A DNA stretch of 64,000 bases, from NCBI GenBank assembly GCA_963693305.1, contig OY855914.1, forward strand, positions 20,449,472-20,513,471. Reading direction: 5' to 3'. Shown here piece after piece: positions 1-12,124 of the stretch. The position numbers and the translations under genes were made by a program. Position 1 is the stretch's first letter. Each line of letters starts with the position of its first letter. The DNA comes from Meandrina meandrites (Eukaryota; Cnidaria; Anthozoa; Scleractinia; Meandrinidae). The notes below the pieces were generated by a model. It saw nothing but the letters and a program-made list of their open reading frames with translations, was not told where the DNA came from and ran no database searches.

Positions 1-129
1 CAATCTACAGGAAAATATGCGCAAATAAAATAAAACGTGAGTCAAATGTGCTGCCAAAGCACAGTACAGTATAAATTTATACCCATGAATTTGTGTAGTA
101 TACCGCCATTAATGATTCTATAAGCTCTA
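1..129 (-). repeat. Copy of the intron next to the receptor's transmembrane exon
   Basis: This stretch matches 32921-33037 by eye (GTGTAGTATACCGCCATTAA and ATGATTCTATAAGC are shared, same orientation). In the receptor that segment is the intron just after exon 28, and the match stops within a few bases of the exon border. It may be the remains of a duplicated copy of the gene to the left, or a dispersed repeat. Confidence 0.6.
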
Positions 130-572
130 CATCAGGGGCCGCGGAGCCGGGGAGGCTGGGGGGGCGGGGGGGGGGGGGGGGAGGGGGGTATCAGCCCCTC
201 AACAATTTTGCGAAAAAAAGAAATACACAATTGACAAATTACTGTTTTACCGTGATCTCATAGAAATGCGATAATTAACGAAAACTTTCGCCAGTGACTG
301 TTGTGTTTTGCGGTAAACTGATTTCTTCCTTTAGGACAAAAATTTGGCGACCACAAAATGGGAATTTAAAGCGGCTTACACTCCAATTTGCTATTGGTTA
401 GGAACTAATCACTTTCGTGGGTTGGTGATTAGATTTTCCGTGCTCTAACTGAAACGAACAATTTTCGATTGATATTTAAATTTTGTTGAACTCTAAGGAT
501 CGAGCTTTACCTGAAACAGTTGCATACCAAAAACACGCTATTTCAATCGGTTTCGGTTCAAAAGGTTGATAT
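130..572. other. Possible start of a hAT-like element with a G run
   Basis: CAGGGGCCGCGGAG at 133-146 resembles the inverted-repeat end CAGGGACCGCGGAG at 17459, and both are followed by a G-rich stretch and AGCCC(C)T. A G homopolymer runs 166-181. No coding sequence seen. The other end of the element was not located. Confidence 0.35.
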
Positions 573-1172
573 AGTCCGGGAGCTAGAGGCTAAAATGGCG
601 TTTCACACGACGCAGAGTACTGAAAAGCTTGAACATGAATTTCAATAGATTAAAGCCTCCTCTTTCATGCTAGATAGTTTGTGGCTTCAAATTGTGGTAT
701 ACGTTTTGAGTTACAGTTATGTTTTTGTCAGTCGGTACAGGTCAAACAGAGTGGAACGCGAGAAGGTGGCTGAAATTGCCACTCAATCTATTCACAAAAA
801 CTTATTCAATAAGAAAACAAATGCTATCCAGATATCTCGTAAGACTCTATGAAAGTCAATTTTATGAAAAGCACCACTGCTTTGTAAATAAATCACGTGA
901 TATTTGCTCCCTTTTTACGTGACGTGTCACAGTATCTTCATTCATTGTTATATAGGAACTGAAACTTTTCGCTATCATCAACAAACTATTTTAAAATCTT
1001 TTAATTTGTTCTTTCCACACTACAAAAAGGCAGTTCTTTTTAAATTCACCACTTGCTGAAATAAAAGGCTTGATCAAAGCCACTAAACTGGCGATCTTTT
1101 ACTGGAGCCTCGCTTTCATGTTAATACAAAAAAAAGCAAAGTGATAATAAACTTGCTAAAGAAAGAAGCAAT
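573..1172 (+). repeat. Dispersed repeat, left copy of an inverted pair
   Basis: About 600 bp, matched in inverse orientation at 8552-9158. Shared landmarks include GGGAGCTAGAGGCT, ATGCTAGATAGTTTGTGGC and GGAGCCTCGCTTTC. A short ORF present in both copies (667-852 and minus 8872-9057) is probably incidental, though its residues are largely conserved. Confidence 0.8.
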
Positions 1173-2494
1173 GGTCGTGATCCATTCAACCAAAATTTCC
1201 GGAAATTTCGGTTCGAAACTCAATGGAACGGTTCGGCCCAATTGGAAAAGTTCCGGAAAATGAGGTCCACCTTTCGAGGAGGACCACTTTTCTGGTCGGA
1301 CCGGTCCGATCGGAAATTTGCCGTTCCATTGGACATTTCCACTCACTGTCGTTTCTCAAGCGTCTTAACTTCGCCAAGACCTAAAAGACGGCGGCGACAG
1401 GCCTTTTCACCAGCGAAGCGCATGTTTCCTCGCTTCACACGTCGATCGTGAGAATTATTTCTAGAACTTTCCATGACATATTTCAATGTCAGCGCCACGG
1501 ACGACATGTTTCGTACAGTTCTTGGAAGAAAAGTTTCTCTTAATTGTTCCTGTCGGGTGCAACTTCACGGTATTGTGCAGGCAATATCTCGAATCAGTTG
1601 AGCTACAAATAGTCTGTAACCACGGGTAAATTTACCTCTTCTCATGAAGCAACTAACAGGTAATTATTATCTTGTTGTTGTTCTGTAGGATTGAAATTGT
1701 CTGTTTGCTTGAAATGGCACTCGAGTAACAAACAAGTCGCACGGCAAACTCGCAATTTTGACGTGACGTGACCAGTTCAGTCCAGTGGAAAATACCGTTC
1801 CTTTCCACACACGGAAATTTCGAAAACTCAAACCGGAATTTTTAGTTGAATGGATCGCGCCCAATATTTGATGAAATTTCCCTTCTATAAAATATCTAGA
1901 AAAGGCTATTTTTAATTGTTGCAGGAAATGAAGATTGAAACAATTGCACGTTATCTACCTAGAACAAATAACCCTAAATAAAACAAAATAAAATGCTCCC
2001 GTCTAAGTCTTTGTTATAACTTGTCCTCTATTTAGTAAGTTATATATACGGATGAGAAGATGTCAAGAATATAAGTAATGCTGAGTAACAAGTAGTAAGA
2101 TTTTATGGTGCAGGTGGATTCCGACATTTTGTTATTTCTGAACAACACTAGTTGCGGCAAACGAATATGACACATTTTCTTTGCAAATGTCTTGACTTAT
2201 GAACGCGTAAAAAATACGTTTTATCCCCCTCTCAAAGTTGTTTCGTAGCGTTTTTATTGAAACTGTGTTGTTTTTCAACACAACATTTCTAAAAACAATA
2301 AAATCATTTATAGCAAATTTTAAATGGGGGAGGATAAGTTGGAGAGGTCGAAAAAAGAGCGGTTGTACACCTTTTTAATAGTGGACATTTGGCCAAGACT
2401 GAGTCTTAACAGCTTTGTCCAAGATTGTAGCGGGCTTGAAAAAATTGGCAATGCATTTCCTCTCAAGCATCCATGCACAAAGTGGCATTTCTTT
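1173..2494. other. Non-coding, no gene seen
   Basis: Contains a local symmetrical patch around 1290-1320 (GGTCGGACCGGTCCGATC). No protein family, RNA gene or clear mobile element recognised. Confidence 0.5.
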
Positions 2495-2579
2495 CAAAAT
2501 GGCCTTCATGAACAAAACATATGTCATTCAATATTTTAGAATATTGAATGGCATATTTTTTGTTCATGAAGGTCATTTT
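2495..2579. repeat. Near-perfect 40-bp-arm hairpin
   Basis: The left arm AAATGGCCTTCATGAACAAA and the right arm TTTGTTCATGAAGGTCATTT are complementary, with a centre at ATTTTAGAAT. The loop is only 2-4 bases. A simple fold-back, with no element ends recognised. Confidence 0.85.
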
Positions 2580-3416
2580 CACCAGAAATTTCACCGAACA
2601 CTGATAGTTTGGATACTAGCCCTGAATAGAGAGCTTTCCACAATGCATAATTGTAGCTCAGATGAATGTAAAGGCCACTCCTTTTGCCTTTTGTGGCCAA
2701 AAATACTAGCTTCAGGGTATTTTGCCCGAATCATGAACTATACTATTTAATTAAGAGTGTTTACAACATGAAATATCAGTCTAATTTGACACCAAGATAA
2801 ATTAACGTGTAAAAACATTCGGCCGAGAGCTTGTCTTTAGCTTTCTAAGGGCATTCACTTCTCAAATAAACTGAACTTTAACGTCCTACATCGACGTTTG
2901 ATTCAATTTCAAGCAAACCAGGCAATATATCAGATATATCTGAGTAAAGCGAAACGCTAGCATGTGTTGTTTATGTCAATTATCGGCTAATTGTCGACCG
3001 GAAAACCACGAGATAACATTTCTCTCCACTAGCGAATCAAAAAGAACTCTGACTGTTAGCTAAGCGGAGAACACCTAAAATTGAAAATAGAAGGGAAAAG
3101 GTCTACTCACATAATCGCTTGAAGTGATTTCTTGGCCCTGTTGTTCGACATGATTCTTCTCACAAATAACAATGTCCCGGATGTACTTCAATTTAATGAA
3201 GCGGGAAATACCCGTCCCCAAACTACAACAGAGAAAAAACTAACACTCTAGGCACGGTCAAATTCAAGCCAAATATCGCCACCATCGATTAGAAATGTGC
3301 CCTAACTACTGCTTCCGAGCCCTAATTCATGTGCCTAGAGCCTTTCGCTGTCTAAAAGAAGCACGACGTTATCGTTAGGTCCAGCCGCTTCGAGTCTTTA
3401 AGGCTCCAGTAAACAA

Positions 3417-3600
3417 AAGCACAATGACCTGATCACCAGGCAATATGATTTAGCCGTAGGATGGTTCTTCTCGCAAGATTTTCAGAATTATGGCCATTTT
3501 CTCTCTGACGAACCTTCAACCTTTTAACCTCTAAAGACCCTTTTACACGCTTCGGTAAGTTCAAGTAAACATGGAGATGTTGGAAGACATGATTAAGTCT
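3417..3600 (+). repeat. Direct repeat, copy 1
   Basis: Matches 6302-6485 in the same orientation: AATGACCTGATCAYCAGGCA, GCCGTAGGATGGTTCT, CAGACGAACCT and GCTTCGGTAAGTT are shared. About 2.9 kb apart. Family not recognised. Confidence 0.75.
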
Positions 3601-6301
3601 AGTGAAGGCGAAAGTCCAACGATTTGCAACGATTTGTTCTTCGGCGGGCACTCTTCGCCGTATTTAATTTCTGATCAAAAAGTCGTTGGGACTGCATCCT
3701 CTTTAAGGCAAGTCTTAGAGACTTGAAGGCAGAACCCAGAAACCTCCTTACTGATAGATTTTGTTTAATACAGTTTTCAGTGAAATGAGCCGCATAAATG
3801 CGTGAGTGCTTGTTTTGGTTCAAACAATTCTCTTTTCATTTTACAACCCAACGTTCTCTAAATTTTGAATCTTCAGAAAACTTAAAGTACTTACTCTAGA
3901 CTTTGTATTATTTAAGTTTATTGCTGCTCAAAACACTACGATTTCAGTCCCGCTTTAAACGAAGTCGCGACTTGGTGAACTTCAGAAATGAACGGCTTTG
4001 AATTTCCCGCAATCTTACAGGTCACCAACAGTGACGTCTTAGTTGTGTTTCGACAATTTCCCGACAATTTTTCCGACTGCTCCATGATTATGAAGGCCAA
4101 AAATAAGAACTTTTAAACTTGCAATATCTCTGCGATGCAAAGTCCAATTACTTTGAAACTTCAGAATATGTTTATTTGGCTCTTAATTAACAGATTGGGC
4201 AAAAATAAAGAAAAATCAAAATTTTGGTTCATTTTCTGACTTTTAATTATTTTAATCATTTTCCTGAAAAAAGGAGGTCCAGGAGGGGTCTAGTGAGGGT
4301 CCAGAAGAGGGTCCAAATGTGCCCGAGTGGGAGGTCCAGACGGGGGGGGGGGGGGGGGGGTGGGGGGGGGGGTCTTGATAGGGTGGTCCATGTTTTGTAC
4401 CGACCCGTGATAACGTGGGCTGGTACCACATCACCTCACTTTCCAAACTATTAACTCGTCTACAAGTAAGCGAACTGGTAACGTTACGATTTTTTGCCCC
4501 TAAAACAGGGAAGAATTTCTGTGACCGCAAAATTGCGCCAAGCGAGCATAGTCTGAGAAATAACGTAAAATGGGGTAGTAATGGTGTAGAAAGGGCAGAA
4601 AACGTAAAAAAATGGAGGGAATTTCTGGCACCAGGAACTGTAGGCACTCAAGTAGCAATCTAAAATGTCAGCAGCTGTTAGAAAAAAAAAACATAAGATT
4701 CCACGTATTACTAGATATTATAACTTATAAATAACTCTTTTGGCAAAGATGGTATGCGAGTCTGACAGGCGATTAAAGACATTAAAGACTTCTTAAGTAA
4801 ACAGGATGTTTGCTGGGCTGACGAGAGTGGCGAGTGGAGCCCTGAGGTCACCGCACTGAGCACAAAGCGTTAAAAGGCACACAAAGTCTACAACTTGCAG
4901 GCCCGAAGCCAGGACTTTGCATGGCGGAGGGAGTGCGCATGAGCGCTTCCGGCACCGACTTTCGAGCGCCGCAGGCGCGAGAACGTAGGGGGTTGTCGGG
5001 GTATACTCCCTCAGGAAATTTTGAAAAATTCTAGGTTATCTTAGACAGCATTTCGTGCGTTTTGAAGACAGTTTGCTAGGAAACAAGCCAGGTAAAAGTG
5101 AAGGATATTAGTAAAATGTATCTAGAATCACACAATTTGGTCCAAAATATACCATACGAATCTACAAATGGTGGACCTTCAACCAAAGGACCATATTGTA
5201 TGGAGATAGTCGAAGCACAGAAATACCATTTCCCTTAAGCTTTTTTATTTATTTTGATCTTTTTCACAATAAGCGGACTTCCAAGGCTTGTGGGGAGGGG
5301 AGGGGAGGGGGGGTGAGGACGCACCCATCACACTCCGCCTCCCCCCCCCCCCCCCCCCCCCTTCCCTACGGGTCTGGCTTGTAATCATGATCCAACAAGA
5401 GGATATTCCTGTTTAATTTGGAGCCGGCATTCATTTTTACCTGTAATACTGATGAGCGTGTGGATTCTGGAAGCTACGTCATCAGTGCTACCCAAAATTG
5501 AATCTGTGTATGACAACACTGGAAGACCGACTTGGTATGGGCCCTTATAGCAACTTCTATCGAGGGAAACAGTCATAAGATTGGTAACAGTCAACACCAT
5601 AATTTTCGATGCTAGAGTACAAGACGAGGCTCACCAAAGATAGGCTCATAGAAAGCAGATTGAACACAACTTTCTGACCATTAGCAAACCCAGCTGATAT
5701 CGTCGAGGATCTGATGAGAACGCTCGTGAGACCTGAGTGGCTGCAAGTCCAAACTTAATGTTTTTAATGGCATTCTTCTCATCTAGCGACTTTGCAGAGA
5801 GGTCACGAAAAAAGTGAGGAAAACAAGCGGTGATGATGTGGCGATCGCAAGGGAAGAATTCCTTCAATATTTGATAGGCGAAATGCAGAAATAAATTGGT
5901 CTTCAACATTCTCATATACGAGGGCATTAACCTATGTGATCGTCACATTATGCAATTATCCTGACATTGGTCCAATGAAATGTTAACCAAATAAAAAGCT
6001 CTGCTATGTACTTCTTTGAGTTTGAACCAAAGCATCAAAATAAAATTTTAAAAGAAAAAATTGCCAACATGTCAAAGGTGGGTATGATTATTTCTATGGA
6101 TGTTTTGTTTGATAATATAGCTTTCCGAGTTGGAATGCTATGTAGACTTATTGCGCCCGAACGTTTCTAGTCAGGCACCCTCGACCCAGGTCTCCAGCGA
6201 CCAGCTTCAAAATGGCGGATAAACATGCACGATTAAGGATGGCAAACAGCTGGACGGCTTCAGACCCTTTCTCCACTATAGTAGACTATTTTGAACTACT
6301 G
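3601..6301. other. Non-coding with homopolymer runs
   Basis: Holds two adjacent G runs (4342-4360, 4362-4372) and a 21-base C run (5341-5361). A GC-rich patch at 4900-5000 may be the end of a dispersed repeat. No gene seen. Confidence 0.5.
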
Positions 6302-6485
6302 TAAACAAATGCAGAATGACCTGATCATCAGGCAATATGATTTGGCCGTAGGATGGTTCTACTCGCAAGACTTTCAGAAATATGTACATTTGCTTTCAGA
6401 CGAACCTCTAAAGGCCCATTTACGCTTTTATTCGCTTCGGTAAGTTTACGTGAACGTGGAGATGTTTGGAAGAGGTGCATGTGTT
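6302..6485 (+). repeat. Direct repeat, copy 2
   Basis: Second copy of the repeat at 3417-3600. It differs by scattered substitutions and a short deletion in the middle. Confidence 0.75.
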
Positions 6486-6856
6486 GGTAAAGTACACCAT
6501 TCAAGTACAATTTAAGTCATTGCGATCTATATTGTATGCATATTTCCGTTTGAGTGGAACAAAGTCTCACAACAACGCCAAGCTGTACTGTCGTGGGATT
6601 ATGACTTTGGATTAACGTTAAACTGTGCACGAAACTATATTTTGATTAATCAGAGAGACAACCTGTTAATTCCACGAGGCTTCCATCTTGGTGTTGCCAC
6701 TTGAATCATCTACTAAACTAGTTTTCATGACTTTTCAAATCATTCTACTCCATTCCTAACAGGTGGTAGCAAGTTTTGGGTAGATACAAAGGCTCTTTAT
6801 CACTTCCAGTTAAGACAAAACGATTGAATCGCGTTTGTTGAAGAGACGTAATTTTA

Positions 6857-6890
<34 letters not shown>

Positions 6891-8551
6891 CACCATTCTT
6901 CTGGGCAGAGATACAGGCAAGTCTCCAGCTAGATTGAAGCTTTTGGTTCATTTGCTGTTTCAGCAAACCCTATTCTCTGGTCTAGTTCTACCGCTTTCCC
7001 CAATCGTCCTATGCTTTCTTGAGATGTCGTGTTTATGTCGTGTTTTCACTTTCCAATATCAACAAGAGAGCTGGTGGAAATGAGTGAAAAGCAAGAATTG
7101 CATTGCACAGCTGTTTCCCAAGACTTGAAGAAACAATTTTGTGTACTTGAATGCACTAAGTTTGATCTTTGAACCCCGTACAGAACTACAGCTCTTGCCA
7201 ACTAATTTCGTGGTGTAAAACACTGAATACGAGTACATCAGTATTTGACAATTGGCCGACAGTTCACGCATCATCTTTTCTATGATGTTTGGCGTGTTTT
7301 CGGATCTTCCTGTCAGCTTCCTAGGTTTCTGAATCTGAAATAAACTGCATGCAAGTTTTATATTTCTACACTCCATAACAATAACAAAGTTCCTGTTTCA
7401 AGCAGGTCCTCCATTTCAATATTGCTCCTGGAATCGGTGAGAGAGGACCTCAGGCTACTAGTCTATACCCTCCCCCCCCCCCCCCCCCCAACCTTGTCAA
7501 ATAAACCTCCTCACGACAAAAGGGAGGCGAAGAATGCGTGCTATAATCGCACGCTGGCCGCGAGGTTACCTTGACATTGTCCCTATTACGCACCAAACAC
7601 GATACAAAAGATCGTACCAGAGCCGCCATCTTATTGCCAAATCCTAATGAACTTAATACAGAAGTAATGAAACACTTTTAGTCAATAAGTAGCTTGATTA
7701 ACGATAAAACAGTAAGTTTCGGGCCCAAAAGTAGGGCTCGAAACAGGATGGTATGGTTCTTCCTGGTGAATTCTGTGAGACAAGCCACAAATGGAGTTGC
7801 TGACTGGGCGGCACAAACGTGTTTCATTATTTTTCATTTCTTCAAGGCTTGGAAGGCAGCTGTGTATTGTAGTTTTCTCCTTTCCATGCATTCGGCTAGG
7901 TGCTTCGAACTCTCCTACTGCAATTCTAAAGCGAAATGTTTGGATAGTTTTGTTGTTGTTGTTGTTGTTATTTTTTTTGTTATTTATTTATTTTTGGTGG
8001 TTACAGAGGGCGGCAGAGGTAGACGAGAGAACAGCAAACAAACAGAGGCCTTTTCCAAAGATTTTATTTTTTTTCTGAAAGAAGGTTACTTGTACTGCGG
8101 AGAAGCTTTGTTATTTGCCATGTTTTGTTAAACGCAACAGTACAGTAAGTTCCTGAAGTCAACGTCATTCCAACTTACGTTAACGTAAGAGCCTTGGTAG
8201 CTACTCGACCTTGCAATCACCTGTTAAGCATTGATAGCAAAATAATAAAAATGCTGCAATGTGTGGCGGACCAAGAGTGCCTGAACCTGAATAAGATGAA
8301 CTCATGAAGCGACTGTTTGTGACCTGATATCAACGATATTGTAGAATTCATCACGACTGTATTAGACATTTTAAATACGAGACAAGTTATGACAAATTTA
8401 AGATCGAAACATTCTAATTTGTTCTCTTTTAATATTGGTTTAGTAGAACATATTTAGACACCAAGTTACGTTATTGTCCTATTTAACATTATTTCTGCTA
8501 AAATTGACAGCACTGTGTTTTAGATATTTTCTGGAGGGTATTTTCATCAAA
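6486..8551. other. Non-coding, low-complexity tracts
   Basis: T run at 6861-6888, C run at 7472-7489, and a GTT microsatellite at 7948-7970. ORFs up to 145 codons here are driven by these tracts and match nothing I recognise. Confidence 0.5.
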
Positions 8552-9158
8552 TAATTCTTCTTTCTTTACCAAACGTATTATCACTGTTCCTCTTTCTATT
8601 AACACGAAAGCGAGGCTCCAGTAAAAAGGCACTAGTTTAATGGCTTTGACCAAGCATTTTATTTCAGCAAGTGATGAATATAAAAAGAACTGCCCTTTTG
8701 TCATGTAGAAAGAACAAATTAAAAGATCAAATAGTTTGTTGATGATAGTTAGCAAAAAGTTTCACTTCCTATATAACAATGAATGAAGATACTGTGACAC
8801 GACACGTAAAATTAGAGCAAATATCACGTGATTTATTTACAAAGCAGTGGTGCTTTTCATAAAATTGACTTTCATAGAGTCTTACGAGATATCTGGATAG
8901 CATTTGCTTTCTTATTGGATAAGCTTCTATGAATAGATTGAGTGGCAATTTTAGCATCGTTTTCATGTTCCACTCGGTTTGGCCTGTACCGACTGACAAA
9001 AGTACAGCTATAACTCAAAACGTATACCACAATTTGAAGCCACAAACTATCTAGCATGAAAGAGGAGGCTTAATCTATTGAAATCCATGTTTAAACCTTT
9101 TCAGTACTCTGGGTCATGTAAAACGCCATTTTCAGCCTCTAGCTCCCGTACTAATAGT
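8552..9158 (-). repeat. Dispersed repeat, right copy of an inverted pair
   Basis: Inverse match to 573-1172. The 7.4 kb between the copies shows no transposase, so it is unclear whether the pair bounds one element. Confidence 0.8.
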
Positions 9159-9846
9159 TTAATTGATATAGGTCACTTTTACAAAATGGTAAAACGAAAA
9201 TGTCAAACAAACGCGACAAGCTTAACCTGCGTAGTTTGCTAAAAGATAACACGGCTCTTTAACGTAAAAACTGTTTTAAGAGTTTCGCTTTAACAGCCAC
9301 AAATATATTAAAATTGTAAACTAGAGTTTCACGTGATTGGTATTACTGATTAGCAGAACTCAACTTTTCTTATACAAATAATGCAATCTGATTGGGTAAG
9401 TATCGTGCACTACTTGGTATTCAGCGTGGCAAAATGGTGACGTTTCCTCGTTTCTCTGAAGTTCGAAACAGTAGTTTTAGATAAACTTTCTTGATTACTT
9501 AATTAAATTCCCAAGTAATTTAGCGCGTGTACGCATCAGCAAGTCTCAAATGATAAATCAGGCCGCTCGTCATTTCGTTAGAGCGTCAGTAGTGTTACAG
9601 CGCGAAGCGCGCTACCGTTTCCACTCGACCAAGATTTTTTACACTTTTTTGACACTTTTTCGATTTAAGGGCGGAGTTTATCAGACCGTTTGATTACCTG
9701 CAAACAAGACGCGTGTACGTAAAAAAAAAAAATCAGGATATTTTAGATCTGTAAATTACCGAGTTGTTGACCGTTGTTCGTTGGCAGTCAGGAAATGAAT
9801 TTTAAAAGAATTCGTAAGTTAAAATGAATTAGTTACATTTTTTTGG

Positions 9847-11085
9847 TTGTTAGTAATCCGCGGAACGACGGAACACGGAACGTCGGAACGACGGAACGAG
9901 AAACAGCGGAACGGAATTTTTTTTCTGTTTTTCTGTTTTTTTTTTTTGTTTTTTTTTTTGGTTTTTTTAACAAAAAAACAACATCAAACAAACAGTAAAT
10001 GTATCTCACAAAATAAAGGGCATGCATATATTCTTTATCCTTCGAGGTCGATTTCTTCCCAGGATTACGAGTTAAGGATTTAAGAAAAGTTAATTGTTAA
10101 AGAATTCGTATTTGGCGCGATTTACTACCTTTTCCCGCCTGTTTGCGAGATTACCTGATTTACGCGCTTTCTGATACCACATGGAAAGTAACGGTTCTTG
10201 TCCGATCGCTGAAGTTAAGCCCTGTTGGGCGGGGGTTAGTACTTGGATGGGTGACCAACTGAAAATACCCCTTGTTGTGGGCATTTCATTTCTCTTCCTT
10301 TTTTTCTTACGAAATACGTAACTTTTCAGGCCCTTCTATTTTTTTTTTTGTCAACGGTTTTTTTGACTTGCTTGGACTTTGTACGTTTCATTGTCTCGAT
10401 TGGGGCAAGGCCATCCCCTTTTTTTTCTCTGTTTAGCGTCGTCCGACCGACCCAGATTTTCGCGTTTTCAAAAAAAAAAAAAAGTTATGTAGAAGGCAAT
10501 GACACATTATTTCAAACAAATGTCACTTTAATCCGAAACATAGGCAATTCTTTGCCATACAGTTTTGGTCGTTCATCCTTTTTGCGCTGTTCTCGCTTGA
10601 ATTTAACAACGACGTCGATTTTTCCTTCTTCCATTGCCGCCATGTTGACTTTATAACCACGTCTTGTTGTTTCCAGGCTCCACGAGATACCGGGCCTCCT
10701 AGTTCCAGACTCCTTTTCCAATTTTTTTTTTTGTTTCTTTTTTTTTTTCTTTTCCGACCGACCGACCCAAAATCAGAAAACGCATTCGACAATAAACGAA
10801 AAAAAAAAAGGGTTGGCCCAAGCAAGTCCGAAGGGCAGTCACGCTTCTCGAAATCCTCACTCGAAATAAACTCGACAACTTGGCTCTAGATCGACCTCGA
10901 AGGATAAAGAATATATGCATGCCCTTTATTTTGTGAGATATATTTACTGTTTGTTTGTTGTTGTTTTTTTGTTTAAAAAAAAAAAACAGAAAAAAAAAAA
11001 ACAGAAAAAAAATCCCGTTCCGCTGTTTCTCGTTCCGTCGTTCCGCCGTTCCGTGTTCCGTCGTTCCACGGATTACTAACAACCC
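9847..11085. repeat. Fold-back with GGAACG-repeat arms
   Basis: Left arm 9847-10060 and right arm 10880-11085 are inverted copies. Each begins TTAGTAATCC(G)CGGAAC and carries repeated GGAACG/ACGGAAC units, then a T/A-rich tract and AATGTATCTCACAAAATAAA. Inner parts around 10330-10470 and 10690-10830 are also loosely inverted. Nested inside the 9596-12124 element. Confidence 0.75.
10164..10287 (+). pseudogene. 5S rRNA-like sequence
   Basis: Contains the internal-promoter box C almost intact (TTAGTACTTGGATGGGTGAC) and box A-like GAAGTTAAGCCC, preceded by ACGGTTCTTGTCCGATCGCT and ending GTTGTGGGCA, in the order and spacing of 5S rRNA over about 120 bp. A T-rich tract follows at 10293-10307. The 3' stem region is diverged (GACCAACTGAAAATACCCC). 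Best read as a 5S pseudogene or 5S-derived SINE head inside a fold-back element, not a functional rRNA gene. Confidence 0.7.
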
Positions 11086-11648
11086 ATTTTTTTAAAAAAT
11101 ACACGTGACTACTGTTTCAATCAAATCAAAGAGTTGTAAGCAATGAATGAAACGAAAGTGGCAATTCGACAAGCGATGTGCCACATCACGCAGAAAACAC
11201 AGCAGGGTACTACAGGAAGTGTGGCTATGAGGCATAAAACTAACTATGGAAGAGGCAAAAAAGTAAAACTAAAATGGACAAAAACAAGAGGAAGAACAAT
11301 TGATGTAACAGAAATATTTATTGATTTGTTGATCTTCATAAAAAAATGTGAACACTTCCGCCCGTGTGTAGTTTCTATTTTTAACCCAAGTCGTGGGAAA
11401 AATAATGTTTTGAACATTATTGCATGACACAGCTGACAGAGTAAGCTATTTGGTAAAACTATTCCTCCAAGTCAATAAGTTGTAACTGAGAAATAAAATC
11501 TGTTTTCAAGAGGACCTTTCAAAACTGTTGAGCGAACGTGAAATGTAAAGACTCAAGAGAATAAAAGACGTCGCACAATTCAACACAACATACCGGTAAC
11601 TTTTAGTCAAATTCGAAACACACCACAAGCAAAATGGTCCAACTCAGC

Positions 11649-11952
11649 TCATTGACTCTCAGAAGTATTTTCCGATATATATAACCCTTCATCTACCAAA
11701 CTAGCTCGAACAAGCATCTCTTGAAAGTTATCTGTATCGTCGTCATTTAGATTCACATAATAGCCATCTTCGTCCTTGTATCGAATCTGCAGTGCTGGAC
11801 GTGTGATGTCGCAAGCTACCGCAGGTCTGTCTGATATTCTTCACAAGCGAAGAACACAAATACTTTAGCACGGTGTCATCGACAATGTCCGATTCTATAT
11901 AAAACTTCACAAATTAATCCTGGCCATACTCAACTTTTACATGGAACTTCAT
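11649..11952 (-). pseudogene. Broken PB1-domain fragment
   Basis: Minus strand from the ATG at 11950-11952 reads MKFHVKVEYGQD, then a TAA stop, then FVKFYIESDIVDDTVLKYL, a frameshift near TCGSLRHH, and in the next frame LQIRYKDEDGYYVNLNDDD followed by TDNFQEML, ending in TGA. The basic N-terminal part and the Y-x-D-E-D-G acidic OPCA-like motif are the two signatures of PB1 protein-interaction domains. One stop and one frameshift make it a decayed copy, probably captured by the surrounding element. Confidence 0.7.
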
Positions 11953-12124
11953 GCCGACGGACTAATGAACTCAAAATAGATCAAGACTTCTCGTCGCGCC
12001 ACATATCAATCACAGTGTCTACGCCCACTCTGATGTTCGGCTCTTTTGTTAAAGTGTCAAAAAAGTGTCAGAAATTCGTCAAAAATCTTGGTTAAGTGGA
12101 AACGGTAGCGCACTCCGCGCTGTA

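Larger units (their letters stand above)
9596..12124. mobile_element. About 2.5-kb terminal-inverted-repeat element, non-autonomous
   Basis: Left end ACAGCGCGAAGCGCGCTACC with CGTTTCCACTCGACCAAGAT; right end is its reverse complement with few changes (GTAGCGCACTCCGCGCTGT at about 12105-12124). The similarity extends about 60-70 bp inward (CACTTTTTTGACAC). The interior holds a large fold-back, a 5S-like sequence and a PB1-domain fragment. No transposase and no clear target duplication seen. Confidence 0.65.

Noticed and set aside
10699..11082. 127-codon ORF with Phe/Lys runs
   Set aside because: Driven by poly-T and poly-A tracts in the fold-back arms; no protein-like composition.
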